Positions 35,894 through 46,600 of a DNA stretch of 60,564 nucleotides are shown here, one piece after another (within the stretch, counting starts at the first letter, position 1; every line of letters starts with the position of its first letter). Both the position numbers and the translations under genes were made by a program. The notes beneath the pieces were generated by a model. That model made no database searches, was not told where the DNA came from, and worked only from the letters and a program-made list of their open reading frames with translations. Origin of the DNA: JADGRF01 sp036382515 (GTDB lineage Bacteria; Myxococcota_A; Polyangia; Polyangiales; JAFGIB01); contig DASVHQ010000103.1 of the NCBI GenBank assembly GCA_036382515.1, positions 1 to 60,564 on the forward strand, written 5' to 3'.

Positions 35894-37065
35894 CCCGGCG
35901 TTTCCCGCAGCAGCACCCCGGCCGCCTCGAGGGCGTCGATCTCAGCCTCCCCGAGGGCCAGCCAGCGCCGCAGCACGTGGTGGTTGTGCTCTCCCTGATG
36001 CGGGGCCACCCCACGCACGCCGCTCTCGGCCTGCGAGAAGCGGTACGGCGTGCGCATGACCCGGCGGCTGCCACCAGCGCGATCGTCGATCGCAGTCAGC
36101 GACTGCCGCGCCGCGAGCGTGGGTGCGCTCAGCGCCTGGGCGGAGGTCAGCACGTCGCCCCAGGCCAGGTTCGCCTTGTCGAGCGCGGCGTAGAGCGAGG
36201 GGCGATCGGGAAACGCGCGCAGGTAGTCGGCGACCGCCTTGCGCCGTGCCTCGATCTTGGTGTGTAGCGAAGCTCCGGGCGGGGTTGGATCGGCAAGGCC
36301 GCAAACCGCGTTCAATTGTCGCCAAACCCAGCGGAAGTCCCCGGCCACCACTACGTGACCCGAGGCGACTTCCCAGATGTCGTTGACGATGCCGTGCGGC
36401 GGAGGCACCCCATCGAGCGCAAGGTGCACGTAGTCGTCGGTGGCCAGCATCGCGTCGAGCATGCCGATGTCCACGTGCTGGCCGCGGCCGGTGCGCTCGC
36501 GCAGATGCAATGCGGACAGCACGCCGATCGTGCCGTGCAGCGCCGCGTTCATGTCGGCGATCGAGACGCGCGGATCGACCGGTGGCGTGCCGTCGACGTG
36601 AGCCTGACGCTCGACGATGCCGGACTCGGCGTGCAGCACCGAGGCGTACGCCGGTCGCGGCGCCTGCGGGCCGGTCTGACCGAAGCCGCTGATCGACAAC
36701 ATGACGAGGCGCGGGTTGTCCTGCGCGAGCTGCGCATAGGCGAGGCCGTACTGCGCCATCACACCGGGACGGAAGTTCTCGACCAGCACGTCTGCGCGTG
36801 CAGCCAGCTGCTTGAGCAGCGCGGGCCCACCGGGCTGTCGAAGGTCGATGCAGATGGCCTCTTTGCCGACGTTTTGCTGCGTGTAGTAACCAGACAGTCC
36901 GGCGACGACCTTGCCCCAGTTGCGGGTGACGTCACCTTCGGGCGGCTCGACCTTCACCACCTCTGCGCCGAGATCGCAGAGCAGCCGACCGACGTAGGGG
37001 CCAGCGAGCACGCGCGACAGATCGAGCACGCGCAGACCTTCGAGTGGATAAGGTTTGTCACTCAT
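35890..37065 (-). CDS. CaiB/BaiF-family CoA-transferase
   Basis: 391 residues, full length. Family III CoA-transferase motifs are present: PLEGLRVLDLSRVLAGPYVGRLLCDLGAEVVKVE, NVGKEAICIDL, LVENFRPGVM, and the catalytic Asp region (VSIADMNAALHG). It moves CoA from one acyl-CoA to an acid; the substrate is not identifiable. The start at 37065 is followed downstream by R1/R2 repeats that separate it from the divergent GT-C-like gene. Confidence 0.9.
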   Translation of the reverse strand: MSDKPYPLEGLRVLDLSRVLAGPYVGRLLCDLGAEVVKVEPPEGDVTRNWGKVVAGLSGYYTQQNVGKEAICIDLRQPGGPALLKQLAARADVLVENFRPGVMAQYGLAYAQLAQDNPRLVMLSISGFGQTGPQAPRPAYASVLHAESGIVERQAHVDGTPPVDPRVSIADMNAALHGTIGVLSALHLRERTGRGQHVDIGMLDAMLATDDYVHLALDGVPPPHGIVNDIWEVASGHVVVAGDFRWVWRQLNAVCGLADPTPPGASLHTKIEARRKAVADYLRAFPDRPSLYAALDKANLAWGDVLTSAQALSAPTLAARQSLTAIDDRAGGSRRVMRTPYRFSQAESGVRGVAPHQGEHNHHVLRRWLALGEAEIDALEAAGVLLRETPG

Positions 37066-37221
37066 CGGTGCTCACGCGGGCACAGCGGGCGCAGAGGCTC
37101 TCGCAACACCATCCATGGCCTCCGTCGTGGGCTGTATAGAACAAGCTCGAGGTGGGAGCTACAGGCGGCCGCGTAGTCGTGGGTCGGGTCGACGAGCTGC
37201 GTCGGAGGTGGTCGAGGGCGG

Positions 37222-37261
37222 TGCTTCGGGGGCGGCGGGGTGCGGGCGCGGGGACGGTCGG
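37222..37261. repeat. R2 segment next to R1 copy 4
   Basis: GGTGCTTCGGGGGCGGCGGG and then GGGGACGGTCGGCTTGCAAG, the reverse complement of the R2 type seen at 9252 and 18272. It shares the joining CTTGCAAG with R1 copy 4. Confidence 0.7.
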
Positions 37262-37723
37262 CTTGCAAGACTGTGCACTCATCGCAACGTGCCGGGGCGC
37301 TCGGGGTCGGCAAGTCGCTCTCGGGCTCGGAGAGCGTCCTCGGCACTACCGCCGCGGCTTCGCACGACGCACCTCGGGCCTGCGAAACGAGCCCGAGCGC
37401 GACCTGCCGACCCCGAGCGCTTCAATGTCATGGCGGAGTGAGCACGCGGCGCGACGTCGCAGCAAGCGTTGTCGTCTGACGCCGATGACACGGTGGCTCG
37501 CAGTGACTGCTGCCGATGCTCACGGTGAGACGTAGGTCACTCTGACATCGGCACGGCTACTGGAGCGTGTTGGGAGGGCGGGTCGCTCCCGGGCTCGTTT
37601 CGCAGGCCCGATGCGCCCGTTGCGAAGCCGTGGCGGTAGTGCCGAGGACACTCTCCCGAGCCTGGGAGCGACCCGCCCTCCCAACACGCCCCGGCAGGTT
37701 GCGATGAATGCACAACTTGCAAG
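37262..37723 (+). repeat. R1 structured intergenic repeat, copy 4 (full-length reference copy)
   Basis: Bounded by CTTGCAAG on both sides. Left end CTCATCGCAACGTGCCGGGGC, right end GCCCCGGCAGGTTGCGATGA: inverted ends about 25 bases long. Inside are hairpin A (about 37291-37421), a spacer of about 130 bases carrying ATGTCATGGCGGAGTGAGCA, and hairpin B (about 37567-37689). This copy shows the whole structure. Confidence 0.9.
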
Positions 37724-37892
37724 TCGATCGTCCCGCGCCCAAGCCCCATCGCACAGCAGCCCATTCGCCTGGCTCGCTCGCAGCCAAGCCCCAGCTGACG
37801 CACTGCCCACGAGGCCATCGTGCGCAGGCAATCACCCGTGGATGCGCGCGAATTGGGCTGGGCCGGCGCGCTTCGGCATAGAATGGAGGGCC

Positions 37893-39965
37893 ATGGCCGT
37901 CGACGACGCTGACCGCGCTGCTGCCGGGAGAACGCCTGCGGCCGCGCGCGTGGAGGCTCCGGCCAGCTGGCTTGCCTACGGCGTGGCGTGCGTCGGGCTC
38001 TTGCTCGCCGGCCTCTACCCGATCGCGAACCCGGATGTTTTCGGGCACCTCGCGCAGGGCCGACAGATCGCGCTGTTGGGCCATGTGCCACTGCACGACA
38101 GCTTCTCCTTCTGGAAGCCACAGCCCGCGCCCTGGCACAACTACGAGTGGTTGAGCGACCTGTGCACGTATCGACTGTACGCCGCGTGGGGCTTCGATGC
38201 GCTGCTCGGGTGCAAGTGTCTCTTGCTCGTGCTGGCGGCGGCGCTGCTGGTGAAGCTCGCTCAACTGCTCGGCGGCGCGCGTGCGGCGCTCGCATGCAGC
38301 GTTCTGCTTCTGTTCGCGATCCCCGCCGCACGCTTTCGCTTGAGCGAGCGCCCGCAGATCGTGGCGCTGCCGCTGGGCGCTTTGTACATGATCGGGCTCT
38401 CGTACTTGCTGCGCAGCTGGGGCAGCGGCAAGCGCGGAGTCGATGCAGCATGCATCGGTGGCCTCGCCCTCGCGCACGTACTGTGGGTGAACTTGCACGG
38501 CAGCCATCTCTTGGGTCTGACGCTCACTGGCCTGCACCTCGGCACCGGTATCGCGCTGCGCACGGGCCGCGCCCGGCTCACCGCGGTGCTCTTTCTACAA
38601 CTGCTGGCCTCGTGCGTTTCCCCTTATGGCCCGGCGATCCTGTTCGACGCTCTCACGCACGTGCTCAACCCCGTGTTCCGCGAGTTGGTCCCCGAGTGGG
38701 CCGCGTGGCACGGCGGCGACCCGCTGTGGCTCCTGCTCGCGCCCCTGCTGCAAACGCTGCTGCTGGCCGCATGTGCCCGAGCTCTCTGGCAACACAGCGT
38801 TGCAGGCCGCGCGTTGCTCGTGTCGAGCGCAGTGCTCGCGCTGATGGCCTTTCGCTCGCTGCGCTTCGTGGGCGAGTACCTGCTCTTGTCGGCCCCGGCG
38901 CTCGCGCTCGGTCTCACGCAGGCGCTGCGTGGGGTCGCGCCACACACGCTGCGCATGAGCCTTGGCGCAGCCCTGGGCGCTGCCGCGTTGGCCGTACCCT
39001 GGGCTGCGATGCAGCTGCCCCCTCACATGGGCATCGGTCATGGCACGCGCTTGCAAAACCTGCCCGCGGCCAGCGGCCAGTGGCTGGCCGAGCACCTGCC
39101 CCAGCCGCGCGTGCTGTCGACCTTCGAAGACTCCTGGTTCCTGCTCTTCGCAGTACCCGGCGCGCGTGTGCTCTCGGATGGTCGAGTGCCGTTCTACGGC
39201 CCCGAGCACGCGCTACGCATGCGCCTGGCGTTTGCCGACGCCACGGTGCTGCGCCGCGTGCTCGAGGAATACCGAGTCGACACCGTCGTGGTGCGTTACA
39301 CGTTCGCCCCGCATCGCCTGATGCTGCAGACCCTGCAAGCGCTGCCGCAGTGGACGCTCGTCAGCCTCGAGGATCGCTACGCCGTGTTCGTGCGCAGCGA
39401 GCTGCGCCTGCACGACGGCAGCCTACCGCATGCGCTGGCGCTCTGGCCGGGCTACGAAACCACGTGGCTACTCGACGCCGATGCGCAAGAGGCCAATGCG
39501 ATCCTCGCGGAGCTGTCGCGACTGCCGACGCACGACAACACGCGTGGTTACCAGGGCTGGGTGCGTGCGCTGCTCGCTCTGCGCACCCAGCTGCGCGCCG
39601 GGCCGAACGACGGCTTGCGACCACCGGCCAACGCAAGCGAACGCGCGCAGCTGCAGCGTGCGCTCTTTGGGCTCGAGCGCGCGGCTCAGGGCGCCGAGGG
39701 TGTGCCCACGGTCCATGCATACCATGCGCTGGTCGCAACGCAGCTATGCCTGCTGGGCGAAGCCGAGGCTGCGCTTGCGATCGCGCGCGAGGAAGGGGAA
39801 TCGCGCGAGACCTTGCTCACGGCTCAGGAGCTCGCGTTGCGGCGGGGCGACCGCCGCAGTGTCCAGGACTTCGTCGCACGCGCCGCGCAACTGCCGGGCG
39901 CCGAGCACGACGCGTGGCTGCAAGCGCTGCAGCACGACCTACTGACTCCTGCGCGCTGCCGGTGA
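37893..39965 (+). CDS. GT-C-like polytopic membrane protein (glycosyltransferase family?)
   Basis: 690 residues from ATG 37893 (MAVDDADRAAAG). About 10-11 transmembrane helices span residues 27-430. The first loop (NPDVFGHLAQGRQIALLGHVPLHDSFSFW, followed by WHNYEWLSDL) has the pattern of GT-C dolichyl/undecaprenyl-phosphate-sugar transferases, where an Asp in this loop is catalytic. The C-terminal 250 residues are soluble. Substrate and donor are unknown. It may decorate lipids or surface proteins. Confidence 0.75.
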   Translation: MAVDDADRAAAGRTPAAARVEAPASWLAYGVACVGLLLAGLYPIANPDVFGHLAQGRQIALLGHVPLHDSFSFWKPQPAPWHNYEWLSDLCTYRLYAAWGFDALLGCKCLLLVLAAALLVKLAQLLGGARAALACSVLLLFAIPAARFRLSERPQIVALPLGALYMIGLSYLLRSWGSGKRGVDAACIGGLALAHVLWVNLHGSHLLGLTLTGLHLGTGIALRTGRARLTAVLFLQLLASCVSPYGPAILFDALTHVLNPVFRELVPEWAAWHGGDPLWLLLAPLLQTLLLAACARALWQHSVAGRALLVSSAVLALMAFRSLRFVGEYLLLSAPALALGLTQALRGVAPHTLRMSLGAALGAAALAVPWAAMQLPPHMGIGHGTRLQNLPAASGQWLAEHLPQPRVLSTFEDSWFLLFAVPGARVLSDGRVPFYGPEHALRMRLAFADATVLRRVLEEYRVDTVVVRYTFAPHRLMLQTLQALPQWTLVSLEDRYAVFVRSELRLHDGSLPHALALWPGYETTWLLDADAQEANAILAELSRLPTHDNTRGYQGWVRALLALRTQLRAGPNDGLRPPANASERAQLQRALFGLERAAQGAEGVPTVHAYHALVATQLCLLGEAEAALAIAREEGESRETLLTAQELALRRGDRRSVQDFVARAAQLPGAEHDAWLQALQHDLLTPARCR

Positions 39966-40064
39966 ACGCCACACAGCGCAGCTACGCGCCCCGCGCCGTT
40001 ACGCCCAGGCAGTTACCCGTGCCGGCGCTGCACGCCAGCACAACCCAAGCAGCGCCGTGGAGCC

Positions 40065-40865
40065 TCACTTCGATTTGACCGCGAACTGCAGCGGCTTACC
40101 GTCGAACGCCGCCTGCACCTGCGGAATGATCTTGATGTCGCGCTTGGCCACTTGCTCGCGCAAGCTCTCGAGCGTGTTGCGCGGCCAGCCCTTCTGGAAG
40201 AAGTTCACCAGCCACTTGGCGACCGAACCCTTGGGATCGCCGTGCATCTCGGCCGTGACCTGCGTCTTTCGGCCATGGTCGATCGACTTGAGCTTCCAGT
40301 AGCCACGCAACTCGCCGCGCACGTAGCTCGTGCGCGGTGCAGCCGGGTCGGTGGTAGGCTCCATGCTGAGCGTGAAGGTCTGTTGCTGGAGATCCAGCTC
40401 GATCTTGCCGCGACACACGAAGTCACGGTCCTTCAGGATCACCGGCGGCGTGCCGACGTGATCGTACTCGATGAACTCGAGCGGGCCGAGCATACGGATC
40501 ACGCGCACTTCCTCGAGACTGTCGATCCACTCGGACGCGCGGCTGTAGTCGAGCAGCACGCTCGCCACACGCGCGATCGGCGCAGCCACGATGCCCTCGC
40601 CGAGCAGCGCGATGATCGGGCTACCAGGCACTTCGCGCTTGTACGTGGTGATGCCGTCCTCGGAGCTGGTCCTGACCCACGGCTTGTCCACCGCGGGCTT
40701 GTCCACCGCGGGCTTCGCCACCGCGGGCTTGGCAACCACATGCATGTCGCTCGGCGTGTCGGGCGTAGCCACGGGAGGATCCGCGAGCGCGGCGGTCGCG
40801 AGCCCCAGTGTCGCAACCCCCAGCAGCCACGCCGCTGGCCGATACGCGTGACGCGTTTGGCTCAT
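40065..40865 (-). CDS. START/polyketide-cyclase-domain secreted protein
   Basis: 266 residues from ATG 40865. An N-terminal signal peptide (WLLGVATLGLATAALA) is followed by a short VAKPAVAKPAVDKPAVDKP-type linker and a START-like domain from about 75 (YKREVPGSPIIALLGEG ... VLLDYSRASEWIDSLEEVRVI ... YDHVGTPPVILKDRDFVCRGK). It is likely a periplasmic lipid-binding protein, though the ligand is unknown. The gene lies downstream of the GltJ-like gene on the same strand, with a 116-base gap containing a short tandem repeat. Confidence 0.82.
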   Translation of the reverse strand: MSQTRHAYRPAAWLLGVATLGLATAALADPPVATPDTPSDMHVVAKPAVAKPAVDKPAVDKPWVRTSSEDGITTYKREVPGSPIIALLGEGIVAAPIARVASVLLDYSRASEWIDSLEEVRVIRMLGPLEFIEYDHVGTPPVILKDRDFVCRGKIELDLQQQTFTLSMEPTTDPAAPRTSYVRGELRGYWKLKSIDHGRKTQVTAEMHGDPKGSVAKWLVNFFQKGWPRNTLESLREQVAKRDIKIIPQVQAAFDGKPLQFAVKSK

Positions 40866-40930
40866 CTTCCCATCACCCCGCAACAAGCGCAGACACGCCC
40901 GCAAGAAAACATGCGGGCCTGCGTGCGTCA

Positions 40931-40964
40931 AGCGAACGTCAGCGAACGTCAGCGAACGTCAGCT
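40931..40964. repeat. Tandem 11-base repeat
   Basis: Three copies of AGCGAACGTCA in the gap between the GltJ-like and START genes. Regulatory meaning is unknown. Confidence 0.8.
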
Positions 40965-40981
40965 CGACGACGGCGGTGCGC

Positions 40982-43030
40982 TTACTGCAAGCGGTAGGGG
41001 AACTTCACCGCGAATGAAGCCTTCGAGAAGCGCGGGAACTTCGCCGCGCGCACGGCGCGCGCGATGCACGAGCCCACGGGCCCCGTGATGCCGTCGACGT
41101 TTGCGCTGGTCACGCGGCCGGTCGAGCCGGCCACCTGGATCTGCACGTTCGCCGTGCCCTCTTGACCGTTGGCGCAAGCTTGCACGGCGGACTCCACGCC
41201 GCGCATCGCAGAGAGCGTCTCGTCGCGCGAGGGCGACTCGGGCAGATCCTCGGCCACGGCCGCAGCCGGGGACACCTTCTTCTCGACCGCTCCATCGATC
41301 AGCTCGTCGATCGAGCGGCTCTTGGCCGGCTGCTTCGCGGGCTTGGCGCCCAGCAGATCGTCAGCCTCGCCGGAGCTCTCCTTGGCCGAGGTCTCGGCCT
41401 TGGGCTCGTCCTTTGCGTGCGCCGCTTCGGCCTTGGCCGGCTTCGCGTCGCTGCCCTTGTCGGCGAGCATGACGTCGTCGAGCGACGGTGGCGTGGACGC
41501 CTTGTCCTTGTCTTTGTCCTTCGCCTTCTCTTCGGGCGCGGTCGTCTTCTTTTCTTCGCCCGTGCTGCGCGCGCCGCGCACGCGACGCTTGTTCGCCACA
41601 CCCTTGGCATCGGCGGTCTTGGCGTCGGCGGTCTTGGCGTCGTGCGGCTGGGCAGGCTCGGCCACCGGGGGCTCCGGCTCGGCCTTCTCTTCGGCGATCG
41701 TCGGCGCGATCGCGACGGGCTCGGCGAGCTCGGCCACGGGCTGCGCCGCCGCAGGCTGCGCAGGCAGCGCAGTGGCTGCCGCCGTTGGCTGCATCGCGCT
41801 CGCGACCGGCGCAACCACAGGTGTGGCCTGGCGGTGCGTGAGCACGATCGCCGCGAACGCCGCCGCGGCCACGAGACCAAACCCACCGAAGATGGCGAGC
41901 GGTAACGCGTTGTTGCTGGCGCGCGACGTCGCCACCGGAGCCAAGCTATCGATGCGATTGAACGCACCGCTCGGCTGCAAGAGCACGCGTGACTCCTCGC
42001 CCTGGCTGTACTCGAGAGGCTGCGCGCTGCGCATGCTCGGCATGGCCGGCGGAATGCTCGGCGCCTGCCGTGCGAGCGAGGCCAGCGCACGGATGTCGAT
42101 CAGCCCCGAGCCCTCGCCGACCGCGTAGCCCGGCGGCTGCAAGCCGAGTGCTGCGGCTGGCTGACTGCCGCGCGACGCGACCTGCTGAAGGTTCTTCGTG
42201 GAGAAGAGCACCGAGTCTTCGTGACGTTCACCCGCGAACGCTTGTGCAGCGCTGACGCGCGGCGAAGACGCATGGGCCGCCTGCTGCACGCCCGGTGCCG
42301 ACGACGGCGAACGCAGCCGCGGTTCGGAAGCGGCGCGCAGCGCTGGCGGGCTGGCGTTCGAGGCTGCGAAGTTCGGGCGCGAACGCGAAGCCGGCGCTTG
42401 GCTCGGACGAGCAGGCGTCACGCTCACGCGCGAGGCGGGCGAACGGCTCGGGCTGGCTCCCCGCAGCTGCGGGGAGCTGTGCGCAGCGGCCAAGCTGGGC
42501 TGCGAGACCGGCGTCTGGGCGGCCCGCGCGGGCGAGACACTCACGCGCGGGCGAGACACCGGCCGGACCGGCTCGGGCTGTGCGTCGGGCTCGGACGAGT
42601 CAGTAGCGCCACCCTCGAACATGCGCGTCGGGCCGTCGTCCTCGGCGGGGATTTGGGGCGGCGCGGGCAGACTCTCTGGGCCGCCCGCCGCCTGCACCAA
42701 TTCGTTGCAGGTGCGCGCCTCGATCCAGCCCGAGAAGCTCTCGCGCCACACGTAGGCCTCCCAGCCGCCGGGCGTCGTGGTGAGCCAGCTCAGCAACTCG
42801 GGTTGCCCGAACGGACCGAAGTTCTCGCCTTCGACGCTGACGTGCCACTCGATCCCGGTCGGCATCGCCGCGGTGGCGTCGCCTGCGGCGACCGCGTCGA
42901 CCGCCACGCTCTCGCCGTGGATCAGCACCATCGAGCCGCAGCGCTTGCAGCGGATCTTCAGCTTGCGGCCCGCGACGCGCTCATCGGGGATCTGGTACTT
43001 GGCGTGACAGCTCTCGCAAACGATTTTCAT
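40982..43030 (-). CDS. GltJ/AgmX-like adventurous-gliding motility protein
   Basis: 682 residues. An MJ0042-type zinc finger (CESC and CKRC, residues 5-32) and a GYF domain (EWHVSVEGENFGPFGQPELL to GWIEAR, about 62-108) are followed by a disordered Ser/Pro region and a transmembrane helix (LAIFGGFGLVAAAAFAAIVL, about 370-392). A Glu/Lys/Ala-rich periplasmic stretch leads to an AgmX/PglI C-terminal TonB-like domain (VQACANGQEGTANVQIQVAG to FAVKFPYRL). This matches GltJ/AgmX of Myxococcus, part of the Agl-Glt gliding machine at the inner membrane. No other glt genes are adjacent except possibly the giant TPR gene. Confidence 0.85.
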   Translation of the reverse strand: MKIVCESCHAKYQIPDERVAGRKLKIRCKRCGSMVLIHGESVAVDAVAAGDATAAMPTGIEWHVSVEGENFGPFGQPELLSWLTTTPGGWEAYVWRESFSGWIEARTCNELVQAAGGPESLPAPPQIPAEDDGPTRMFEGGATDSSEPDAQPEPVRPVSRPRVSVSPARAAQTPVSQPSLAAAHSSPQLRGASPSRSPASRVSVTPARPSQAPASRSRPNFAASNASPPALRAASEPRLRSPSSAPGVQQAAHASSPRVSAAQAFAGERHEDSVLFSTKNLQQVASRGSQPAAALGLQPPGYAVGEGSGLIDIRALASLARQAPSIPPAMPSMRSAQPLEYSQGEESRVLLQPSGAFNRIDSLAPVATSRASNNALPLAIFGGFGLVAAAAFAAIVLTHRQATPVVAPVASAMQPTAAATALPAQPAAAQPVAELAEPVAIAPTIAEEKAEPEPPVAEPAQPHDAKTADAKTADAKGVANKRRVRGARSTGEEKKTTAPEEKAKDKDKDKASTPPSLDDVMLADKGSDAKPAKAEAAHAKDEPKAETSAKESSGEADDLLGAKPAKQPAKSRSIDELIDGAVEKKVSPAAAVAEDLPESPSRDETLSAMRGVESAVQACANGQEGTANVQIQVAGSTGRVTSANVDGITGPVGSCIARAVRAAKFPRFSKASFAVKFPYRLQ

Positions 43031-43614
43031 CGTAGTCGGTCCTTTCCGATGAACAGCAGGAACGGAGTGACAACCCCGACTGACTCAGTCGCAACCCTGG
43101 TAGAACTTCGAATCTGGGGACTGTACCCTTTTTTCGCACACGGCACTAGGGGGCCCTGCATGGTGCGACGTCGGACAGCGCAAACTTAGCACGGTCTGGC
43201 CAGTGCGCTCGCGAGCAGATTGTGCGTGGAAGAACATTCATGAGTATTTACAAATGGTTAAGCTCGCACCATGGAGCCTTCCGAACGAGCTGCACAGCGC
43301 TGCGAACGCTGCGCAAGTTAAGGACAAGCCCGCGGCGTGGGCAGCGCCCGGGCCCTGCGTCGACCATCACCTCGGAGCGTCACGACGTGCGCTGCGGACC
43401 AGTTGCGCAGCGAGCAGACGCTGCTGGTCAACGTGAATGGCTTGTTGCACGAGTAACCGTCTTGAACGCGGCAGTCGGCGTCGCGCGTGCACACTCGCAT
43501 GCATGCTGGCACCGGTGGGAAGGTCGCGAAACGAGCGGGTGTCGGCTCACTTGCATCTGGTTCACGACGTGACCAGGCCAACCGGCGCAAGAGAGCGCAC
43601 GCCTCACGCCACCG
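43031..43614. other. Intergenic region, promoter of GltJ-like gene and a Cys-rich remnant
   Basis: 584 bases. The upstream side of the GltJ-like start has a purine-rich ribosome-binding region (GGAAAGGACC on the minus strand). The rest lacks a supported gene apart from a short Cys-rich frame described separately. AT-richer DNA at 43235-43275 may hold a promoter. Confidence 0.5.
43408..43503 (-). pseudogene. Possible remnant of a Cys-rich secreted protein
   Basis: About 32 residues: ACMRVCTRDADCRVQDGYSC, followed by NKPFTLTSSVC. The C-x3-C-x5-C-x7-C spacing resembles EGF-like or Cys-rich repeats of myxobacterial surface lipoproteins. There is no complete gene around it. It could be chance, but the pattern is strong for so short a stretch. 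Confidence 0.35.
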
Positions 43615-46600
43615 TCAGCCACCGACCTTCGCCAGGAACTCGTCGGCGGCGCTGAGGTTCTCGTCCAGGGACTTGGCCTTGCGTGCCCAGTGCTGTGCGC
43701 GGTGACTGTCGCCGCGCGCGTAGGCGATCTCCGCCTGCTTGAGGAAGGCGAGCGCACGCGTGATGGGCTTGGGATCTTCCATCATGGTGAGCGTGCGCAG
43801 CGCCTTCATCGCAGTGTCGTAGTCCTCGATCAACATCGAGACCTCGACGAGCTCGGACGCCACCTCACCACTCTTGCGGTCGGTGTCGAGCGCGGTGTTC
43901 AGCCACTTGAGCTGCGACGCACGATCACCGCGCAGCGCGCAGATGCGCCCCATGCGCACCTGGAACTGCGCGAGCTCCGGCGAGCGCCTGCGTTTGTGCG
44001 CGTTCATGGCTTGATCGACGATCGCCGTGGCTTCTTCAGTGCGGCCGAGGCGAATCTGGATGTCCACCAGGAGCAGACGCGTGCGGTCGTCGTCGGGCGC
44101 AAGCTCCATGGCCTGACCGAGCGGCGCCGTCGCGGCCTCCGGCGCATCGACGTCGAGGTAGAGCTGCGCGGCACGCAACAAGAGCGCGACCTTGTTGCCC
44201 ACGTCGGACTCGAGCTCGGCGTCGCCCAGAAGGAGCGCCGCAAGCTCGCGCTGCTGGCCGAGCCTCTCGAAAAGCGCACGCAGCCGATCACGAATGGGCT
44301 TGGCGTCGGGCTCCTGTCGATGCACCTGCAACAGGCCCGCGAGCGCGTCCTGCGCGCGTCCGAGCTGCTCGTAGGCCTCCGACAGTCCGATCGCGGCGTC
44401 GATGCGCGCGGCGTTCTGATCGATGCTGATGAGCTGCGCGCACGTCTGCGCGACAGCCTGCCAGCGGCCGGCTGCGGTGTCTCGTGCACGCAGCTCGCGC
44501 AGCACCTCGATGTCCGACGGATCGCGCTGGGCCCAGGCGGCGAGCACCTCGCGCGCACGCTCGGCGTGACCCGCTGCGTCGAGCACGCGTACCAGGCGCA
44601 AGCTCGCCGAGCGCTCGGTGGTGAAGTCCGAGGCGTCGCGGGCCTGACAGCGCAGTGCATCGAGCGCTGCCATCAAACTCGGCGCGACTTCTGCCTGGGA
44701 GATCGAGTAGGCCTCGTCGAGATCGGCGGCTGCATCGGAGAAACGCGTCACACTCGACAAGAGATCGGCGCGCACGCGCAAGAGGTCGACCCGACCCGTG
44801 TCGCGCTGCGTGTGTCCGTCGACCAGACGCGAGACATCGGCGATCGCGGTATCGTGCTGGCCGGCGGCCGCGAGGTTGCGCGCCAGCTCGGCCAAGAGCG
44901 ACAGATCCTCCGGCACGATCTGCAGCGCCAGCCGCAGCGCGTGCGCCGAGCCCTCGACGTCCGCGAGCTTGTCACGGTACAGCGTGGCCGCGTTCTTCAG
45001 CCGCGCGACCGCCACCATGCTGATACCCAGGCGCTGCGCTTCCGCCACCATGAGCTGCGCCAGCGGCAACCACAATTCGTTGTCGGCATAGAACGACTCC
45101 AGCCGATCGCGCAGGCCATCGTGCTCCGGCTGCGCGCGGTAGCCAAGCTCCAGGGCGTGTTGCAGCTGCGCCTTCTCGGAGAGCCCGGCCCAGATCTCGG
45201 CCAGCTGCAGGGCGAGCTCGGCCGCCGCGGCGCCGGACTCGCTCGCGAGCAAGCGCTGCATCAGCTCCGCACGCTCGCGCCGGTCCGCATCCTCTGGCAA
45301 GCGCTCGAGCAGGGCCGCGAGCAGCCCGCTGTGCTCGGGCTCCCACTCCAGCGCTGCTCGGTAGGCGTCGCACGCATCGGCGGGATGGGCTGCACCGTAG
45401 AGCTGACCGACGCGCAGGCCGAGCTCCGTGATGATCGGCACATTGCGCTCGTCACGAGCACGGTCGAACTGGCGTTTCAAGATCTCGGCGAGCGCATCCT
45501 TCATGCCATGGCGCTGGTAGATGCCGACGAGGCGGTCGGTGGCCTCGAGGTTGGTCGCGTCTTCCTCGAGCAACTGCTCGAGGACCGGAATCGCGTCCTT
45601 GTCCTTGCGCACGACTTCCACCAGGAACTTCGCATGCGCGAGGTACAGCAATGCCCGGTCCTCGACCGGCAACAGCGCCTGCAACGTATGCGCTACGAGC
45701 GCCTCGAAGCGCTTGCGATCCTTCAGCTTGATCAGCACGGCGAGCAGTGGCTCCCACAGGCTGCGGTCGCTCGGGTCGTTATCGAGCAGCGTGCCGTAGG
45801 TCTGCGCGGCAACCTCCAGATCCCCGCCTGGGCCAGCCGCCAGCTCGGCCAGCTCTCGGCCGAGCGTGGCCCTTTCCGCTTCGGAAGCCACAGACAGCGC
45901 TTGCTGCAGGTGAGCGAGGGCACCCCGTACGTCACCTGCCTGCAGCCGACACTCGGCGAGGCCCGAGAACACCCAGGTCGTGTCGGCGGCAGTCTTGCTC
46001 GCGCGTGCGAGCGCAGCCGCGCGTGTCAGCAGCGCCTCGGCGCGCGCCACCTCGCCGATGCGCAGCGCCAGATCGATGCCCTCACGGGTGTCGTCGACCT
46101 GCGCATCGGCGCGCTGGCTGCGTCGTTCGAGGAAGGTCAAGAGCATGAGATCGTCGCGTGACAGGCGCGCGACTTGCTCGTACGCCGCGAGCACGCCCGC
46201 GTGATCGGCCGAGAGCTCGAGCGCTCGCGTCAGGCACGCCTTGGCGCGCGCGTAGTCGGGGCTCTGCGCCAGCGCCAGCTTGAGCGACTGCACGCCGGCA
46301 TCGAGCGTCTGCGCGTCGGCCAGCTCCAGCTCGGCGAGCAAGAAACGCGCTTCGTCACGCTCACGTTGCTCGGCCTGGCTGTCGTCGAGCTCGGCGATGC
46401 GCGCGAGCACACGACGTTGCTCGGCGCGATCGCCGCGAGCACCCGCCACCTGGGCCATCGCCAGCCACGCCTCGACCACGCACTCGCCGGAGCCCTCGAC
46501 CCGTGCGAACAAACCCGCGGCACGGTCCAGGTCGCCCAGCTGCTCGGCGATCACGCGACCCAGGCGCAAGGTGAGCTGCGCTGCCTGGCGCGAGCTCTGC

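Larger units (their letters stand above)
37066..37892. other. Repeat-filled intergenic region
   Basis: 827 bases between divergent genes. It holds an R2 segment (37222-37261), the full R1 copy 4 (37262-37723) and an R2-like tail to about 37770. The promoter for the GT-C gene is presumably between 37780 and 37890. No supported ORF. Confidence 0.7.
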